NCBI GenBank assembly: GCA_902615835.1
Contig: CACMQL010000016.1
Coordinates: 1 to 39,449 of the forward strand
DNA: 39,449 bases
Reading direction: 5' to 3'
Origin: an uncultured Verrucomicrobiota bacterium
Lineage (GTDB): Bacteria > Verrucomicrobiota > Verrucomicrobiia > Opitutales > Seribacteraceae
The position numbers were made by a program, and so were the translations under genes. Shown here in pieces: positions 1 through 11,641 of this stretch; position 1 is the first letter of the stretch; every line of letters begins with the position of its first letter. Below the pieces are notes generated by a model that made no database searches, had not been told where the DNA came from, and saw only the letters and a list, made by a program, of their open reading frames with translations.

Positions 1-1
1 C

Positions 2-1882
2 AAGACGATATTCACCCTTGAGATGGGTTCACTTTTAGCGGGTGCCAAGTTCAGGGGCGAATTTGAAGAACGACTGAAGGCAGTTCTAAGTGAGGTCAGC
101 AAGGCGGAGGGTAGGATCGTCCTCTTTATTGATGAAATGCATACAATTGTAGGTGCCGGTAAAGCAGAAGGAGCGATTGATGCCGGCAATATGTTAAAAC
201 CTATGCTCGCAAGAGGAGAACTTCACTGTATTGGTGCAACCACCTTGAATGAGTATCGGCAAAACATTGAAAAAGACGCAGCCTTGGAGAGGCGATTTCA
301 AACCGTACTTGTTGACCAACCGAATGTGGAGGATACGATTTCGATTTTGAGAGGCTTACGTGAACGGTTTGAAATTCATCACGGGGTAAATATTCGCGAT
401 GAGGCGTTGGTTCATGCAGCTTTACTTTCCAACCGTTATATTTCTGATCGTTTTCTTCCAGATAAGGCAATTGATTTGGTTGATGAAGCTTGTGCCATGA
501 TTCGCACTGAACTGGACAGCATGCCATCTGAACTTGATGAAATCAGCAGGCGGGTTCTCCAACTAGAAATTGAGGAAGCTGCACTCAAGCAGGAAAAGGA
601 TAAATCCAGTAAAGACCGTTTGGAGTCTTTGCGAAAAGAACTTGGTAATTGCCGTGACAAGATGGAAACTATTAAACGAAAGTGGGAAAATGAAAGAAAG
701 GAAATTGATAATGTTCGGCTACTCCGTGAGCAAATCGAGTCGACCCGTGCCGAAATGGAACGGGCAGAAAGAGCTTATGATTTGAATTTAGTAGCTGAAC
801 TTAAACACGGGAAACTCCCCGTCTTAGAAGCGGAGCTAGAGGAGTTAGAGAATGCGGATAAAAAGGCGGATTCAATCCTAAAAGAAGAAGTCACAGCAGA
901 AGAAATTGCCGATATTGTCGCTCGTTGGACTGGAGTGCCCGTTACAAAATTAATCGAAGGGGAGAGGGAAAAAATCCTGCGATTACAAAGTATCCTGCAT
1001 CAGCGTGTGATTGGCCAAAACGAAGCGGTTGATGCCGTTGCAGAAGCGATCCTCCGGGCACGGGCGGGAATCAAAGATCCCAACCGTCCAATTGGATCCT
1101 TTTTATTTTTAGGACCGACGGGCGTGGGGAAGACTGAATTGGCTAAGACCTTAGCCGAAAGCCTTTTTGATAGTGAAAACAATGTGGTCCGCATTGATAT
1201 GTCAGAGTACATGGAGAAACACTCGGTGGCCCGTTTGATCGGGGCACCTCCGGGCTATGTTGGGTATGAAGAAGGGGGGCAAATAACTGAAGCGGTGCGA
1301 CGTAAACCTTATTCGGTCATTCTTTTCGACGAGATCGAAAAAGCACATCCGGATGTATTTAATGTTCTTCTTCAATTGATGGATGATGGCCGTTTGACTG
1401 ATTCCCAGGGACGCACAGTGGATTTTAAAAATGTGGTCGTGATCATGACTTCAAATGTTGGCAGCCGTTATTTACAGGATAATTTGATTGACAACGAAAT
1501 TTCAGAATCTGCCCGGGAGTCAGTCATGGCTGATCTGCGTGATCATTTCCGTCCCGAATTTTTGAATCGGATTGATGATACAGTTTTGTTCAAACCTCTT
1601 TCGCTAGAGGAGATAACTGAAATCGTTGATTTGTTGGTTTCGTCTTTGAACAAGAGACTGGAGGATCGGAAAGTTTCAGTAGTGTTTACTCATTCCGCGA
1701 AGAAATGGATAGGTGAAAAAGGGTATGACCCGACCTACGGAGCTCGACCATTGAAGAGGTTTTTGCAGAAGCAAGTTGAGACTCAACTTGCCAGGGCACT
1801 GGTTGCCGGGGATGTGGAGGAGGGAAGCGAAGTCGCTTTTGCCATCAAAGATGACGCGTTGGTCATGAAAGTTCAAAATTGA
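2..1882 (+). CDS. clpB: ATP-dependent disaggregase ClpB, 3' part (5' end outside window)
   Basis: ClpB is a hexameric AAA+ unfoldase that rescues aggregated proteins with DnaK in the cytoplasm. The frame is open from base 2, so the ATG at 23 is internal: the residues before it (KTIFTLE) fit the family. Visible parts are the rest of the first nucleotide-binding domain with Walker B (VLFIDEMH, about 118-141), the long charged middle coiled coil (about 500-900) that separates ClpB from ClpA, the second Walker A (GPTGVGKT, 1112-1135), second Walker B ([12 protein letters not shown]) and the sensor-2 region (YGARPLKR). About 626 residues are present against roughly 860 for the family, so the N-terminal domain and first Walker A lie upstream. 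Convergent with the permease gene 40 bp away; no clear terminator between them. Confidence 0.95.
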   Translation, partial: KTIFTLEMGSLLAGAKFRGEFEERLKAVLSEVSKAEGRIVLFIDEMHTIVGAGKAEGAIDAGNMLKPMLARGELHCIGATTLNEYRQNIEKDAALERRFQTVLVDQPNVEDTISILRGLRERFEIHHGVNIRDEALVHAALLSNRYISDRFLPDKAIDLVDEACAMIRTELDSMPSELDEISRRVLQLEIEEAALKQEKDKSSKDRLESLRKELGNCRDKMETIKRKWENERKEIDNVRLLREQIESTRAEMERAERAYDLNLVAELKHGKLPVLEAELEELENADKKADSILKEEVTAEEIADIVARWTGVPVTKLIEGEREKILRLQSILHQRVIGQNEAVDAVAEAILRARAGIKDPNRPIGSFLFLGPTGVGKTELAKTLAESLFDSENNVVRIDMSEYMEKHSVARLIGAPPGYVGYEEGGQITEAVRRKPYSVILFDEIEKAHPDVFNVLLQLMDDGRLTDSQGRTVDFKNVVVIMTSNVGSRYLQDNLIDNEISESARESVMADLRDHFRPEFLNRIDDTVLFKPLSLEEITEIVDLLVSSLNKRLEDRKVSVVFTHSAKKWIGEKGYDPTYGARPLKRFLQKQVETQLARALVAGDVEEGSEVAFAIKDDALVMKVQN

Positions 1883-1922
1883 TTGGGGCGAGCTGTTTAC
1901 TCTGTTTTTACAAGCAAATCCT

Positions 1923-3317
1923 TTACTTTTGGAGATCATGTACGGTTTGATTAATGATCATTTTATTGATCAAGAGGAAAGTCAGGGAGTAGAGCAACGC
2001 ACTGACAAGGGTGATTCCGGAAAGGTTCAAATCCATGTCGATTGCAAACTCATTGGCTTTTTGAGCGATAAAATAGTTGGAAATACAGCACATGATTATC
2101 GAACCGAGCAAAATAATCAGAAAAAGCTTTTGAAATCTTTGATAGAAAACTTGGGCAATTTGACCTGGAAAGAAGCCTAACAAAAGCAGGTTTTTTGTGT
2201 GGCCTGCAGATCGCGATATTATTAACTTAAAACTTGTTGCGAAGGTGGTAATGGAAAGAACGGATAGAAGGAACCCTACTCCAATCATACCGGCGAAAAG
2301 TCCTTGAAGAGCTTTTTTGACAAAGTCCTGATCCGGAAATTCCCGATTAAGCTCATATCCATTTTTATCTATATATGTAAGCAGAGCAGGGGAGGGTGCA
2401 TCCGCAGTTTCCAGAATGACCCGCGAAGGTTGGATCTTTGTATTTTCCTGTTTTAACAAAGATGCCATGGGCGAACGATCGGCAGGGCTTCCCAAGGGTG
2501 AAATTTCCCATGACTGAAATTCGGAATGAGTTTTGAGTTTGGATAAACTAGCCCGTGATTGCGGAGGGCCCTCGATGGTGCCGTTTTTCCATAAAAAAAA
2601 GAAATCCTTACTGTCAGACTGGGTAAATTTTTGATTGGCCCAGTGAAGAAAACTTTCGGGAACCAGAACACTGTTAATCCTTTTACTGAAGGCAACAAAA
2701 CGACCATTCATTGTCCTTTCTTTATTTTTGCCGATAAAGATTTCTATGGGCATTCCCCTCGCTGCATCTGTGGAAAGTGCAGGATATTCGACACGGGAGG
2801 GAGCCAGTCCGAAGTTCCATAAATCAAGATAAAACTTAGGCACCATGATTGGGACCGTGGATGCGTTTTCATCCCATTCCCATCCCTCGGGTATAAAGTC
2901 GAGAAATTCGTCCGGAATCGACTCAAAAAATAAATCCGTTTTGGCGGCGGCACCAAAGCCGGTTTTTCCTGAAGGCCAGATGTGTAAACTAAGTGGAAAT
3001 TTATTTCTGACAAATCCCCCGAGTTTTTGAACCCCTGGCAGTTTTTTGATTGATTCAAGCTCTTGTTGGTCAAATGAATCTTCCTTTTTGGTAAGGTTCA
3101 GCAAAGCCCCTCCCTCGATTTTTTTGTTAATGGTAAAATAATTTTTTGGGGCTTTATTTTGCTTTAAATAGACATTGGCAGCTTGGTAAAGTTGAATACC
3201 AAGGATAAGAAGGCTGGTGCCGATAAAACATCCGAAAGAAGCAAGCAAAAGCTCCCGACGAGGTCCCCTCGAGACGAGGCAAGATCGTAGATTAAAATGC
3301 GTAAGGTTTTCTTTCAC
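1923..3317 (-). CDS. FtsX/MacB-type ABC transporter permease
   Basis: A 464-residue membrane protein with the MacB/FtsX/LolE topology: one N-terminal membrane segment (about residues 22-46), a large extracytoplasmic domain to about residue 335, then three C-terminal segments. Such permeases usually act as mechanotransmission proteins with a LolD-like ATPase, moving lipoproteins or peptides or controlling cell-wall hydrolases. It starts with GTG, and that GTGA overlaps the stop of the upstream ATPase gene, so the two are translationally coupled and very likely form one transporter. The substrate cannot be read from the sequence. Last gene of the minus-strand group that starts at pyrG. Confidence 0.75.
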   Translation of the reverse strand: MKENLTHFNLRSCLVSRGPRRELLLASFGCFIGTSLLILGIQLYQAANVYLKQNKAPKNYFTINKKIEGGALLNLTKKEDSFDQQELESIKKLPGVQKLGGFVRNKFPLSLHIWPSGKTGFGAAAKTDLFFESIPDEFLDFIPEGWEWDENASTVPIMVPKFYLDLWNFGLAPSRVEYPALSTDAARGMPIEIFIGKNKERTMNGRFVAFSKRINSVLVPESFLHWANQKFTQSDSKDFFFLWKNGTIEGPPQSRASLSKLKTHSEFQSWEISPLGSPADRSPMASLLKQENTKIQPSRVILETADAPSPALLTYIDKNGYELNREFPDQDFVKKALQGLFAGMIGVGFLLSVLSITTFATSFKLIISRSAGHTKNLLLLGFFPGQIAQVFYQRFQKLFLIILLGSIIMCCISNYFIAQKANEFAIDMDLNLSGITLVSALLYSLTFLLINKMIINQTVHDLQK

Positions 3318-3949
3318 AAGGAATACTTTTGATCAAAAGGGATTTTAGGCACGGAACCAAGGGTTGATAAAATGATACCTGCTCCGTTTGCCTGCACCAC
3401 CCTATTTATCAAAGAACAGGCTTGGTTTTGGTTAACATCATCTAAATGACTGAACGGCTCATCGAGCAGTAGGAGTTTAAAAGGCTTGAGCAGTGCCCGC
3501 ACCAAAGCAACCCGCTGTCTCTGTCCATGTGAAAGGGTGTGGACGGATTGATCAAGCAAGGATGAGAGACCTAGCATTTCGGTCATCTCCTCAATTTTGG
3601 GAGCATCGCGATTAGTTTGAGGGATAAGACGGATGTTTTCGAGAGCTGTCAGGTGAGGAAACAGGCGCAAATCCTGGAAAAGGAGGGAAATGGATGATTT
3701 GCGAATTTTAATCCATTCATCGTGGGAAAAAGAACCAGAGTCTTTTCCATTAATTGATAGGACTCCCGAGTAATCCCTACGAATTCCGTACAACATATGG
3801 AGCAAGGTAGATTTTCCCATGCCTGAGTGTGCGGAAACTAAAATTGCAGAATTTGCTTCGAAATGAAATTGGGTGTCCCAAATCTCAGAAGATTGAACTA
3901 CGTCCTGCGGCAAAGGATCAGGCACCACATGATTCAATTCGAAGATCAT
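3314..3949 (-). CDS. ABC transporter ATP-binding protein (LolD/MacB-like) without H-loop histidine
   Basis: A short (211-residue) ABC ATPase. Visible motifs are a Walker A (AHSGMGKST, about 40-48, with Ala in place of the first Gly), Q-loop (LLFQD, about 88-92), signature (LSHGQRQR, about 139-146), Walker B (LLLLDEP, about 159-165) and D-loop (SHLDD). The switch-loop position, normally a His after the following beta strand (as in VTH or VSH), reads GIILSTLGS and has no His. The stop overlaps the permease GTG (GTGA) and its own ATG overlaps the stop of the amidohydrolase gene (ATGA). It probably energises the adjacent FtsX-like permease. The missing His suggests slow or altered hydrolysis; that is inference. 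Confidence 0.85.
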   Translation of the reverse strand: MIFELNHVVPDPLPQDVVQSSEIWDTQFHFEANSAILVSAHSGMGKSTLLHMLYGIRRDYSGVLSINGKDSGSFSHDEWIKIRKSSISLLFQDLRLFPHLTALENIRLIPQTNRDAPKIEEMTEMLGLSSLLDQSVHTLSHGQRQRVALVRALLKPFKLLLLDEPFSHLDDVNQNQACSLINRVVQANGAGIILSTLGSVPKIPFDQKYSL

Positions 3950-4824
3950 GGCAGAATAGACAAAATATTACCACCGTAGATCGCATGGGCTTCATTCTTA
4001 GTCAATTGGGCTTCTTGAAAAAGTAAATCTTTGAAGGAGCAGAAATCCGGTCGTTTTTGGGTTCTGGGAAATATCCGAAGAGGATAATCCGTTCCCCAAA
4101 GTATTTTTTTACAGCCAACGACATCAATTAATTTTCGGTATACTTGGGCATCATAAAGCAAGGGACAGGCGGCTAAGTCGTAATATACATTTTGTAAATC
4201 TGAACGGATTTTCGGGTTCAATTCATAAAAGGGGAAAAGACCGCCACCATGAGCTAAGATAATTTTCAGATTTGGAATTTCCCGGGCAAGCCAAAGAAAA
4301 TCTTCAAGCGGGGTGGGCACCCGGCCCGAGTAATCATGTCCGACTGGCTCCGTTACATGAAAAGTAACGGGCCATCCCGCTTGACTCGCAAACTCCATGC
4401 TTTGAATCCAAACTTTTTCTTTGATCGTAGATCCCTGGAGCCAAGGGTGACATTCTCCAATTCCTGCAAAACCCTGATCGTGCCTTTTCTTTAATTCGTC
4501 AAGCGGATCTTTAATCTTCGAATGAATACTCATAAACCCAATAAATTTAAGCGGGTCTTGTTGGATCCATTGTGCATGCCAGTCATTTTGAAGAATGCAG
4601 GTATCAGGATTTTCCCAATACCAGCCCTGAAGGATAACACGGTCTACCCCTTCGGATCTCATTTGAGATAGCATTTCTGTTCGATTTGCCCAACCTTGCA
4701 GGCTTTTTCCTTTGGCTGGTTTAACAAGTTGTAGCCAATGACTTTCCTTTTGTTTGTGGGCAAACTTTACGGGGTTTGCAATTACTTCTTCTGCGTAGCA
4801 GTGCGTATGTGCATCAATGATCAC
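3946..4824 (-). CDS. Metal-dependent amidohydrolase (amidohydrolase_2 family)
   Basis: A 292-residue TIM-barrel hydrolase of the amidohydrolase_2 (PF04909-like) group. It shows the N-terminal HxH metal motif (DAHTH, residues 4-8), a central His (VTFHVTEP), a later His (ILAHGGG) and the C-terminal Asp (LWGTDYPL), the usual one- or two-metal set for this fold. Relatives act on ring carboxylates, lactones or amides; the substrate here is unknown. The chosen start is GTG at 4824, because HxH must lie very near the N terminus. The stop overlaps the ABC ATPase start by ATGA, and pyrG ends 78 bp upstream, so it may be cotranscribed with pyrG. It is not TatD-like, so it is not the missing EboB. Confidence 0.8.
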   Translation of the reverse strand: MIIDAHTHCYAEEVIANPVKFAHKQKESHWLQLVKPAKGKSLQGWANRTEMLSQMRSEGVDRVILQGWYWENPDTCILQNDWHAQWIQQDPLKFIGFMSIHSKIKDPLDELKKRHDQGFAGIGECHPWLQGSTIKEKVWIQSMEFASQAGWPVTFHVTEPVGHDYSGRVPTPLEDFLWLAREIPNLKIILAHGGGLFPFYELNPKIRSDLQNVYYDLAACPLLYDAQVYRKLIDVVGCKKILWGTDYPLRIFPRTQKRPDFCSFKDLLFQEAQLTKNEAHAIYGGNILSILP

Positions 4825-4902
4825 AAGCTAGGACAATGATAAATTTCACCGTTTGGGAAAAATTCAAATTAACTTCTAGAATCTGGAAAAGAAAGGTAAA
4901 AC

Positions 4903-6537
<1,635 letters not shown>

Positions 6538-6548
6538 TTAATTCATCA

Positions 6549-6569
6549 ATGACATGGAAAAGCTGTCAT
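6549..6569. repeat. Short inverted repeat in the pyrG leader
   Basis: ATGACA at 6549-6554 and TGTCAT at 6564-6569 form perfect 6-bp arms around a 9-bp loop, 18 bp upstream of the pyrG start. There is no T-run, so it is not a standard terminator. It could be an operator or a leader hairpin, or chance. Confidence 0.25.
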
Positions 6570-6730
6570 GCAATGTTGTTTTGTTCACAGCAAAAAGTAC
6601 CCTTGAAAATACTTGAACAGAGGATACAACTATTAATTGTACTAATTGCAAAAGCTTATACCACTGAAAAATGATTATTTTAATTCGTCATTTGAATAAA
6701 TAGATTCAATGTCTGATTATCTGTTTTAAA

Positions 6731-7462
6731 ATGTTTGCTAGTTCCATTGGAAAAAAATATCTCATGGCTGTATCCGGGCTTGTCCTTATAGGCTTCGTTT
6801 TTGTGCACATGGCTGGTAACCTGCAAATTCTTATGGGCCAAGAGAAAATCAACGCCTATGCCCATGCCCTACAATCACTCCCTATGCCGATACTCTGGGG
6901 TTCACGCCTATTTCTACTCGCCGCTGTGGTTGTTCATGCAGTCACCGCTTACCAGTTGGTTGTAGAAAACCGCCGGGCCCGACCTCAATCAAATTATATC
7001 GAGACGACTAAGAAAGCAGGTCTGGCTTCTCTCAGAATGGGGCTCACTGGTTCCATTTTACTCGCTTTTATTATTTTTCACTTACTTCATTTTACCATTC
7101 GCTTGATTTATCCAGAGTACGATGAAATGATGACTACAGTTGGTTCACCTGACTCCAACAAGATTCACGATGTATACACGATGGTTATCAAAGGCTTCCA
7201 GCACACTTGGATTTCGATTTTCTATGTGGTGGCCATGTTCTTGCTATGCGGTCACTTAGCCCATGGCGTGAGTAGTACATTCCAGTCTTTGGGGATTCGA
7301 TCAGAAAATTGGCGGGCAAAATTAGAATTAGCTGCCAAAGCGTACGCATGGGTAATTTTCGCGGGATTTTCGATCGTTCCACTACTTGTCTTGGCTCAAA
7401 ATTGGGGTATGATTAACATCTTCAACTTCAGTTCAGGAATGGAACCACTCGCTTTAAATTGA
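6731..7462 (+). CDS. sdhC: Succinate dehydrogenase cytochrome b558 subunit
   Basis: Membrane anchor of respiratory complex II, of the single-polypeptide, five-helix, di-heme b558 type found in Bacillus, Bacteroidetes and Verrucomicrobiota. In 243 residues there are five hydrophobic segments (about 11-30, 54-75, 98-120, 155-178 and 206-228). Candidate heme-ligand histidines are H26 (VFVHMAG), in VVVHAVTAY, in FHLLHF, in FQHTW and in CGHLAHG. The next gene encodes the flavoprotein 22 bp downstream, in the order sdhCAB with no separate SdhD. No Shine-Dalgarno sequence is visible before the ATG. Confidence 0.93.
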   Translation: MFASSIGKKYLMAVSGLVLIGFVFVHMAGNLQILMGQEKINAYAHALQSLPMPILWGSRLFLLAAVVVHAVTAYQLVVENRRARPQSNYIETTKKAGLASLRMGLTGSILLAFIIFHLLHFTIRLIYPEYDEMMTTVGSPDSNKIHDVYTMVIKGFQHTWISIFYVVAMFLLCGHLAHGVSSTFQSLGIRSENWRAKLELAAKAYAWVIFAGFSIVPLLVLAQNWGMINIFNFSSGMEPLALN

Positions 7463-7484
7463 ACTACCCAAAAAATTCCAAATT

Positions 7485-9401
7485 ATGAACCTCGATTCCA
7501 AAATTCCAGAAGGACCTATAGCAGATAAGTGGGACAACCATCGTTTCTCTTCCAAGTTGGTCAATCCAGCTAACAAGAGGAAATACAAAATCATTGTTGT
7601 GGGTTCCGGGCTTGCTGGAGGCTCGGCCGCTGCGACTCTCGGTGAGTTGGGATACAATGTTGATTGTTTTTGTTATCAGGATTCTCCCAGACGGGCTCAT
7701 TCGATTGCCGCTCAAGGTGGAATTAACGCTGCCAAAAATTACCAAAATGACGGAGACAGCGTTCACCGTCTCTTTTACGACACCGTTAAGGGCGGGGATT
7801 TCCGTTCAAGGGAAGCGAATGTTTATCGGCTGGCTCAAGTTAGCACCAATATAATCGACCAGTGTGTTGCCCAAGGTGTTCCTTTTGCTCGTGAATATGG
7901 AGGTCTGCTTGCCAACCGCTCTTTTGGGGGTGCACAGGTAAGTCGCACTTTTTACGCTCGAGGACAGACGGGCCAACAATTGCTACTTGGTGCTTACAGT
8001 GCCCTCAGTCGACAAATTTCATCCGGGCAGGTTAAGATGCACACCCGGGAAGAGATGTTAGATATTGTCGTTGTAGACGGCCACGCTAAAGGCATCATTT
8101 CTCGTAACTTGACAACGGGGGAGACTAATGCATGGACGGCAGATGCGGTTCTTCTTTGCACTGGTGGTTATGGAAATGTCTACTATTTATCTACCAATGC
8201 GATTGGTTGCAATGTTACAGCAACCTTTCGTGCTTATCGGCGAGGTGCAGGTTTTGCCAATCCTTGTTTCACCCAAATTCATCCAACTTGCATTCCGGTA
8301 GCCGGTGATCATCAATCGAAGTTGACCTTAATGTCTGAATCTTTGAGGAATGATGGTCGGGTTTGGGTGCCCAAAAAAGCGGAGGATGCAAGTAAACATC
8401 CCAATGATATTCCTGAATCTGATCGGGATTATTATCTTGAAAGAAAATATCCGAGTTTTGGAAATCTTGCACCAAGAGACATTTCCAGCCGTTCTGCCAA
8501 GGAAGCATGTGATGAGGGTAGGGGGGTTGGTCCTGGAGGCAGGGGTGTATATCTTGATTTTTCTGATTCCATCACCCGATTAGGCGAAAGTGCCATTCGT
8601 GAAAGGTATGGAAACCTATTCCAAATGTATGAGAGAATTACGGGAGAGAACGCATACCAGCGTCCCATGCGCATTTATCCAGCCATCCATTACACCATGG
8701 GGGGATTATGGGTTGATTACAACCTCATGACAACCATCCCAGGATGCTTTGCTCTGGGGGAGGCAAACTTTTCCGATCATGGCGCAAACCGACTTGGTGC
8801 GAGTGCTTTGATGCAGGGGCTGAGCGATGGTTATTTTGTTATCCCCTACACTATAGGCGATTACCTCGCCAAAGCAGGTGCAGGTGCCATCAGTCCGGAC
8901 TCCGCGGAAGTGAAGGAAGTCATGGAATCCGTTAGGGAACGAGTGGACCAGTTGATTTCTTCGAAAGGAAAGCGTTCGTCGCGTTCTTATCACAAAGAAC
9001 TGGGGCAAATCATGTGGGAATATGCGGGTATGGCCAGAAACGAAAAAGGATTAAACAAAGCAATCGGTCAAATCCAAGATCTTCGAGATGATTTCAACAA
9101 GAACCTTTTGGTACCGGGTTCCGGTGACAATTTGAATGCCGAACTGGAACGCGCAGGGCGCGTGCGTGATTTCTTGGATTTCGGGGAACTGCTCTGCCGT
9201 GATGCACTTGAACGAAACGAGTCCTGCGGTGGACATTTTCGAGAAGAACACCAGACTGAAGATGGTGAGGCCCTTCGCGATGATGAAAATTTTGCACACG
9301 CGGCGGTATGGGAATATGACAGCGATGACAAAATTCCCAGCCGGCATCAGGAAAAGCTAACATATGATAATGTGAAGCTAGCCGTTCGTAGCTACAAATA
9401 A
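7485..9401 (+). CDS. sdhA: Succinate dehydrogenase flavoprotein subunit
   Basis: Catalytic FAD subunit of complex II, oxidising succinate to fumarate on the cytoplasmic face. In 638 residues it has the dinucleotide-binding VVGSGLAGG motif near residue 35, the [12 protein letters not shown] segment whose His normally carries covalent FAD, the substrate-loop HPTC motif (IHPTCIPV) and the capping-domain sequence around [11 protein letters not shown]. The length and sequence match the Bacillus/Bacteroidetes-type SdhA that pairs with a b558 anchor. It lies between sdhC and sdhB, with only 7 bp to sdhB. Confidence 0.97.
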   Translation: MNLDSKIPEGPIADKWDNHRFSSKLVNPANKRKYKIIVVGSGLAGGSAAATLGELGYNVDCFCYQDSPRRAHSIAAQGGINAAKNYQNDGDSVHRLFYDTVKGGDFRSREANVYRLAQVSTNIIDQCVAQGVPFAREYGGLLANRSFGGAQVSRTFYARGQTGQQLLLGAYSALSRQISSGQVKMHTREEMLDIVVVDGHAKGIISRNLTTGETNAWTADAVLLCTGGYGNVYYLSTNAIGCNVTATFRAYRRGAGFANPCFTQIHPTCIPVAGDHQSKLTLMSESLRNDGRVWVPKKAEDASKHPNDIPESDRDYYLERKYPSFGNLAPRDISSRSAKEACDEGRGVGPGGRGVYLDFSDSITRLGESAIRERYGNLFQMYERITGENAYQRPMRIYPAIHYTMGGLWVDYNLMTTIPGCFALGEANFSDHGANRLGASALMQGLSDGYFVIPYTIGDYLAKAGAGAISPDSAEVKEVMESVRERVDQLISSKGKRSSRSYHKELGQIMWEYAGMARNEKGLNKAIGQIQDLRDDFNKNLLVPGSGDNLNAELERAGRVRDFLDFGELLCRDALERNESCGGHFREEHQTEDGEALRDDENFAHAAVWEYDSDDKIPSRHQEKLTYDNVKLAVRSYK

Positions 9402-9408
9402 TTCTGAT

Positions 9409-10161
9409 ATGAAGTTGTTTCTAAAAGTCTGGAGACAAAGCGATCGAAATGATGAAGGCCGTTTTGAAACCCACACCCTAGATGAAGTTTCAGAGGATTC
9501 GTCTTTTTTGGAAATGATGGATCAACTGAATGAACAACTTCTTGAAGAAGGTACGGAACCAGTCGTTTTCGATCATGATTGCCGGGAAGGCATATGTGGA
9601 ATGTGTTCATTGACCATAAACGGTCATCCACACGGCACCGAAAACTCCACCACTACTTGCCAACTTCACATGCGCAAGTTTGAAGACGGTGACACGATTA
9701 CCATTGAACCTTTCCGGGCAAGGGCATTTCCTGTGGTCAAGGATCTTGTGGTGGACCGTTCCGCTTTTGACAGCATCACTCAGGCAGGAGGCTTCATCAC
9801 GGTTCGTACGGGGAGTGCTCCCGATGGTAACGCCCTACCCGTACCCAAGAATGATTCTGACAGAGCCATGGATGCAGCCGCATGCATCGGTTGTGGTGCC
9901 TGCGTGGCATCTTGTAAGAATGCATCCGCCATGCTCTTTACCTCCGCCAAGGCAGGACATCTCAACATGTTACCCCAGGGTCAGGCTGAAAAAGACAAAC
10001 GGGTGCTTGCGATGGTTTCGGCGATGGACGAGGCAGGATTTGGTAATTGTAGAAATTTCGGAGAATGCTCGGCCGCATGCCCCAAGGATATTTCGCTCGA
10101 CTACATTGCTAAACTGAACCGGGATCACATAAAAGCCAAGATTAAGTCCGTTTTTGCTTAA
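9409..10161 (+). CDS. sdhB: Succinate dehydrogenase iron-sulfur subunit
   Basis: Electron-transfer subunit of complex II, passing electrons from FAD to the quinone site in SdhC. In 250 residues all three cluster motifs are present: the [2Fe-2S] set CREGICGMC with a distal Cys in TTCQLH, the [4Fe-4S] set [11 protein letters not shown], and the [3Fe-4S] set [12 protein letters not shown]. The C-terminal cluster domain is of the alpha-helical ferredoxin type. It is the last gene of sdhCAB; argH begins 67 bp downstream in the same direction, with no clear terminator between. Confidence 0.97.
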   Translation: MKLFLKVWRQSDRNDEGRFETHTLDEVSEDSSFLEMMDQLNEQLLEEGTEPVVFDHDCREGICGMCSLTINGHPHGTENSTTTCQLHMRKFEDGDTITIEPFRARAFPVVKDLVVDRSAFDSITQAGGFITVRTGSAPDGNALPVPKNDSDRAMDAAACIGCGACVASCKNASAMLFTSAKAGHLNMLPQGQAEKDKRVLAMVSAMDEAGFGNCRNFGECSAACPKDISLDYIAKLNRDHIKAKIKSVFA

Positions 10162-10228
10162 TCGCCTAATTGGTCTTTCAGTTCAAATTTGATTGCGGCT
10201 ACGCCGAACCTTTGGATGATGAGTAATC

Positions 10229-11635
10229 ATGCCCAACGACGCAAAGCATGTTTCCTGGGGAGGAAGATTTTCAGCCCAACCTGATGCCTTGATGCAAGTG
10301 TTTGGGGAATCTGTCTCCTTTGATAAAAGACTGGCCTCATATGATTTAAAGGGAAGTCTTGCACATGCTGCCATGCTTGCCCATGTGGGTCTACTTTCTA
10401 CGGAAGAGTTGCAAGATATCGAAAAAGGAATTCTGGAATTACAGGAGGAGATTTACGAGGACGATTTTCCATGGAAGCTTGAGTTGGAAGATGTTCATAT
10501 GAACCTGGAACAAGCGTTGCGTGAAAAAACCAAAGCAGCGGACAAACTGCACACCGGAAGGAGTCGAAATGATCAAGTGGCCACTGATATGCGTCTCTTT
10601 TTTAAGGATGCCTGTTCAAATTTACAGCTAAGCCTCGAAGGAGCCATGCAAGCACTCCTCTCCATTGCGGAGAAGTACGCGACTCTTCCGATACCGGGTT
10701 ACACCCATTTGCAGAGGGCACAACCGGTCACGGTAGGCCATCATATGCTCGCCCACATTGAATCATTGGGTCGGGATCATGAAAGGTTTTCAGTCGTTGC
10801 CAGGCATGCTAACGCCTGCCCCCTTGGTTCAGGTGCAATTGCTGGGTCCACTTTACCCTTGGACAGAGAATACGCCGCGAAAGTTCTCGGTTTTGCCGAC
10901 GACAAGGGTAATGCGTGTTTGACTGCGAATGGAATGGATGCAGTTGCAGACCGTGATTTGTTTCTGGAATTCGCAAGTGCCTGTTCCATAACTGCAATTC
11001 ATTTGTCAAGATTATCAGAGGATTTGATTATTTGGAACTCCTCAGAATTTGATTTTGTTTCTTTGCCTGATTCCTTCACCACCGGGTCTTCACTTATGCC
11101 TCAAAAGAAAAATCCTGATTCCTATGAACTGGTCCGTGGAAAAACCGGTCGAATTGTTGGGAATCTGACCAATTTGTTGGTTGCAGTCAAAGGGCTACCC
11201 TTGACTTACAACCGCGACTTGCAGGAAGACAAGCCACCTGTCTTTGATTGCTATGATCAGTTATCTTTGTGCCTGTCAGTGGTTAAAGGATGCATGGAAG
11301 AAACAGTTTTCAATGAAGAAAAATGCGAGTTGGCTGCATCCGACCCTTTACTGCTTGCCACGGATCTTGCTGATTTCCTCGTTGGCAAGGGTCTGCCTTT
11401 TAGGCGGGCTCACCATGTCGTCGGAGAATTGGTCGGGCTAGCAGAGTCCAAGGGAATAAGTCTGACCGAAATCAGTAATGAGGAAGCTTCAGGCATTTCT
11501 GAATTTCTTACTGGTGAATGGAGGGAGGTTTTTGATCTCAAGCGGGCATTTTCCAAGCGCGAGAAACCCGGGATGCCGGGTCCCCGCCAAATCTCCACAA
11601 GAATTGATCATTGGAAGTCCGTATTGTCCGACTGA
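10229..11635 (+). CDS. argH: Argininosuccinate lyase
   Basis: Last enzyme of arginine synthesis, splitting argininosuccinate into arginine and fumarate. The 468 residues are full length for the family. The fumarase/aspartase-superfamily signature GSSLMPQKKNPD holds the catalytic flexible loop; TGRSRNDQVATD binds substrate near the N terminus, and GYTHLQRAQPVT carries the conserved catalytic His-containing segment. The downstream LIM/DA1-like gene starts only 6-15 bp after the stop, so the two are probably cotranscribed. Confidence 0.97.
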   Translation: MPNDAKHVSWGGRFSAQPDALMQVFGESVSFDKRLASYDLKGSLAHAAMLAHVGLLSTEELQDIEKGILELQEEIYEDDFPWKLELEDVHMNLEQALREKTKAADKLHTGRSRNDQVATDMRLFFKDACSNLQLSLEGAMQALLSIAEKYATLPIPGYTHLQRAQPVTVGHHMLAHIESLGRDHERFSVVARHANACPLGSGAIAGSTLPLDREYAAKVLGFADDKGNACLTANGMDAVADRDLFLEFASACSITAIHLSRLSEDLIIWNSSEFDFVSLPDSFTTGSSLMPQKKNPDSYELVRGKTGRIVGNLTNLLVAVKGLPLTYNRDLQEDKPPVFDCYDQLSLCLSVVKGCMEETVFNEEKCELAASDPLLLATDLADFLVGKGLPFRRAHHVVGELVGLAESKGISLTEISNEEASGISEFLTGEWREVFDLKRAFSKREKPGMPGPRQISTRIDHWKSVLSD

Positions 11636-11641
11636 CAAGCA

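Noticed and set aside
23-1882. ATG at 23 as the start of clpB
   Set aside because: The frame is open to base 2 and the preceding codons (KTIFTLE) fit ClpB, so the gene begins outside the window.
1883-1922. Terminator between clpB and the permease gene
   Set aside because: Only short T-runs are present; no stable stem could be found in the 40 bp.
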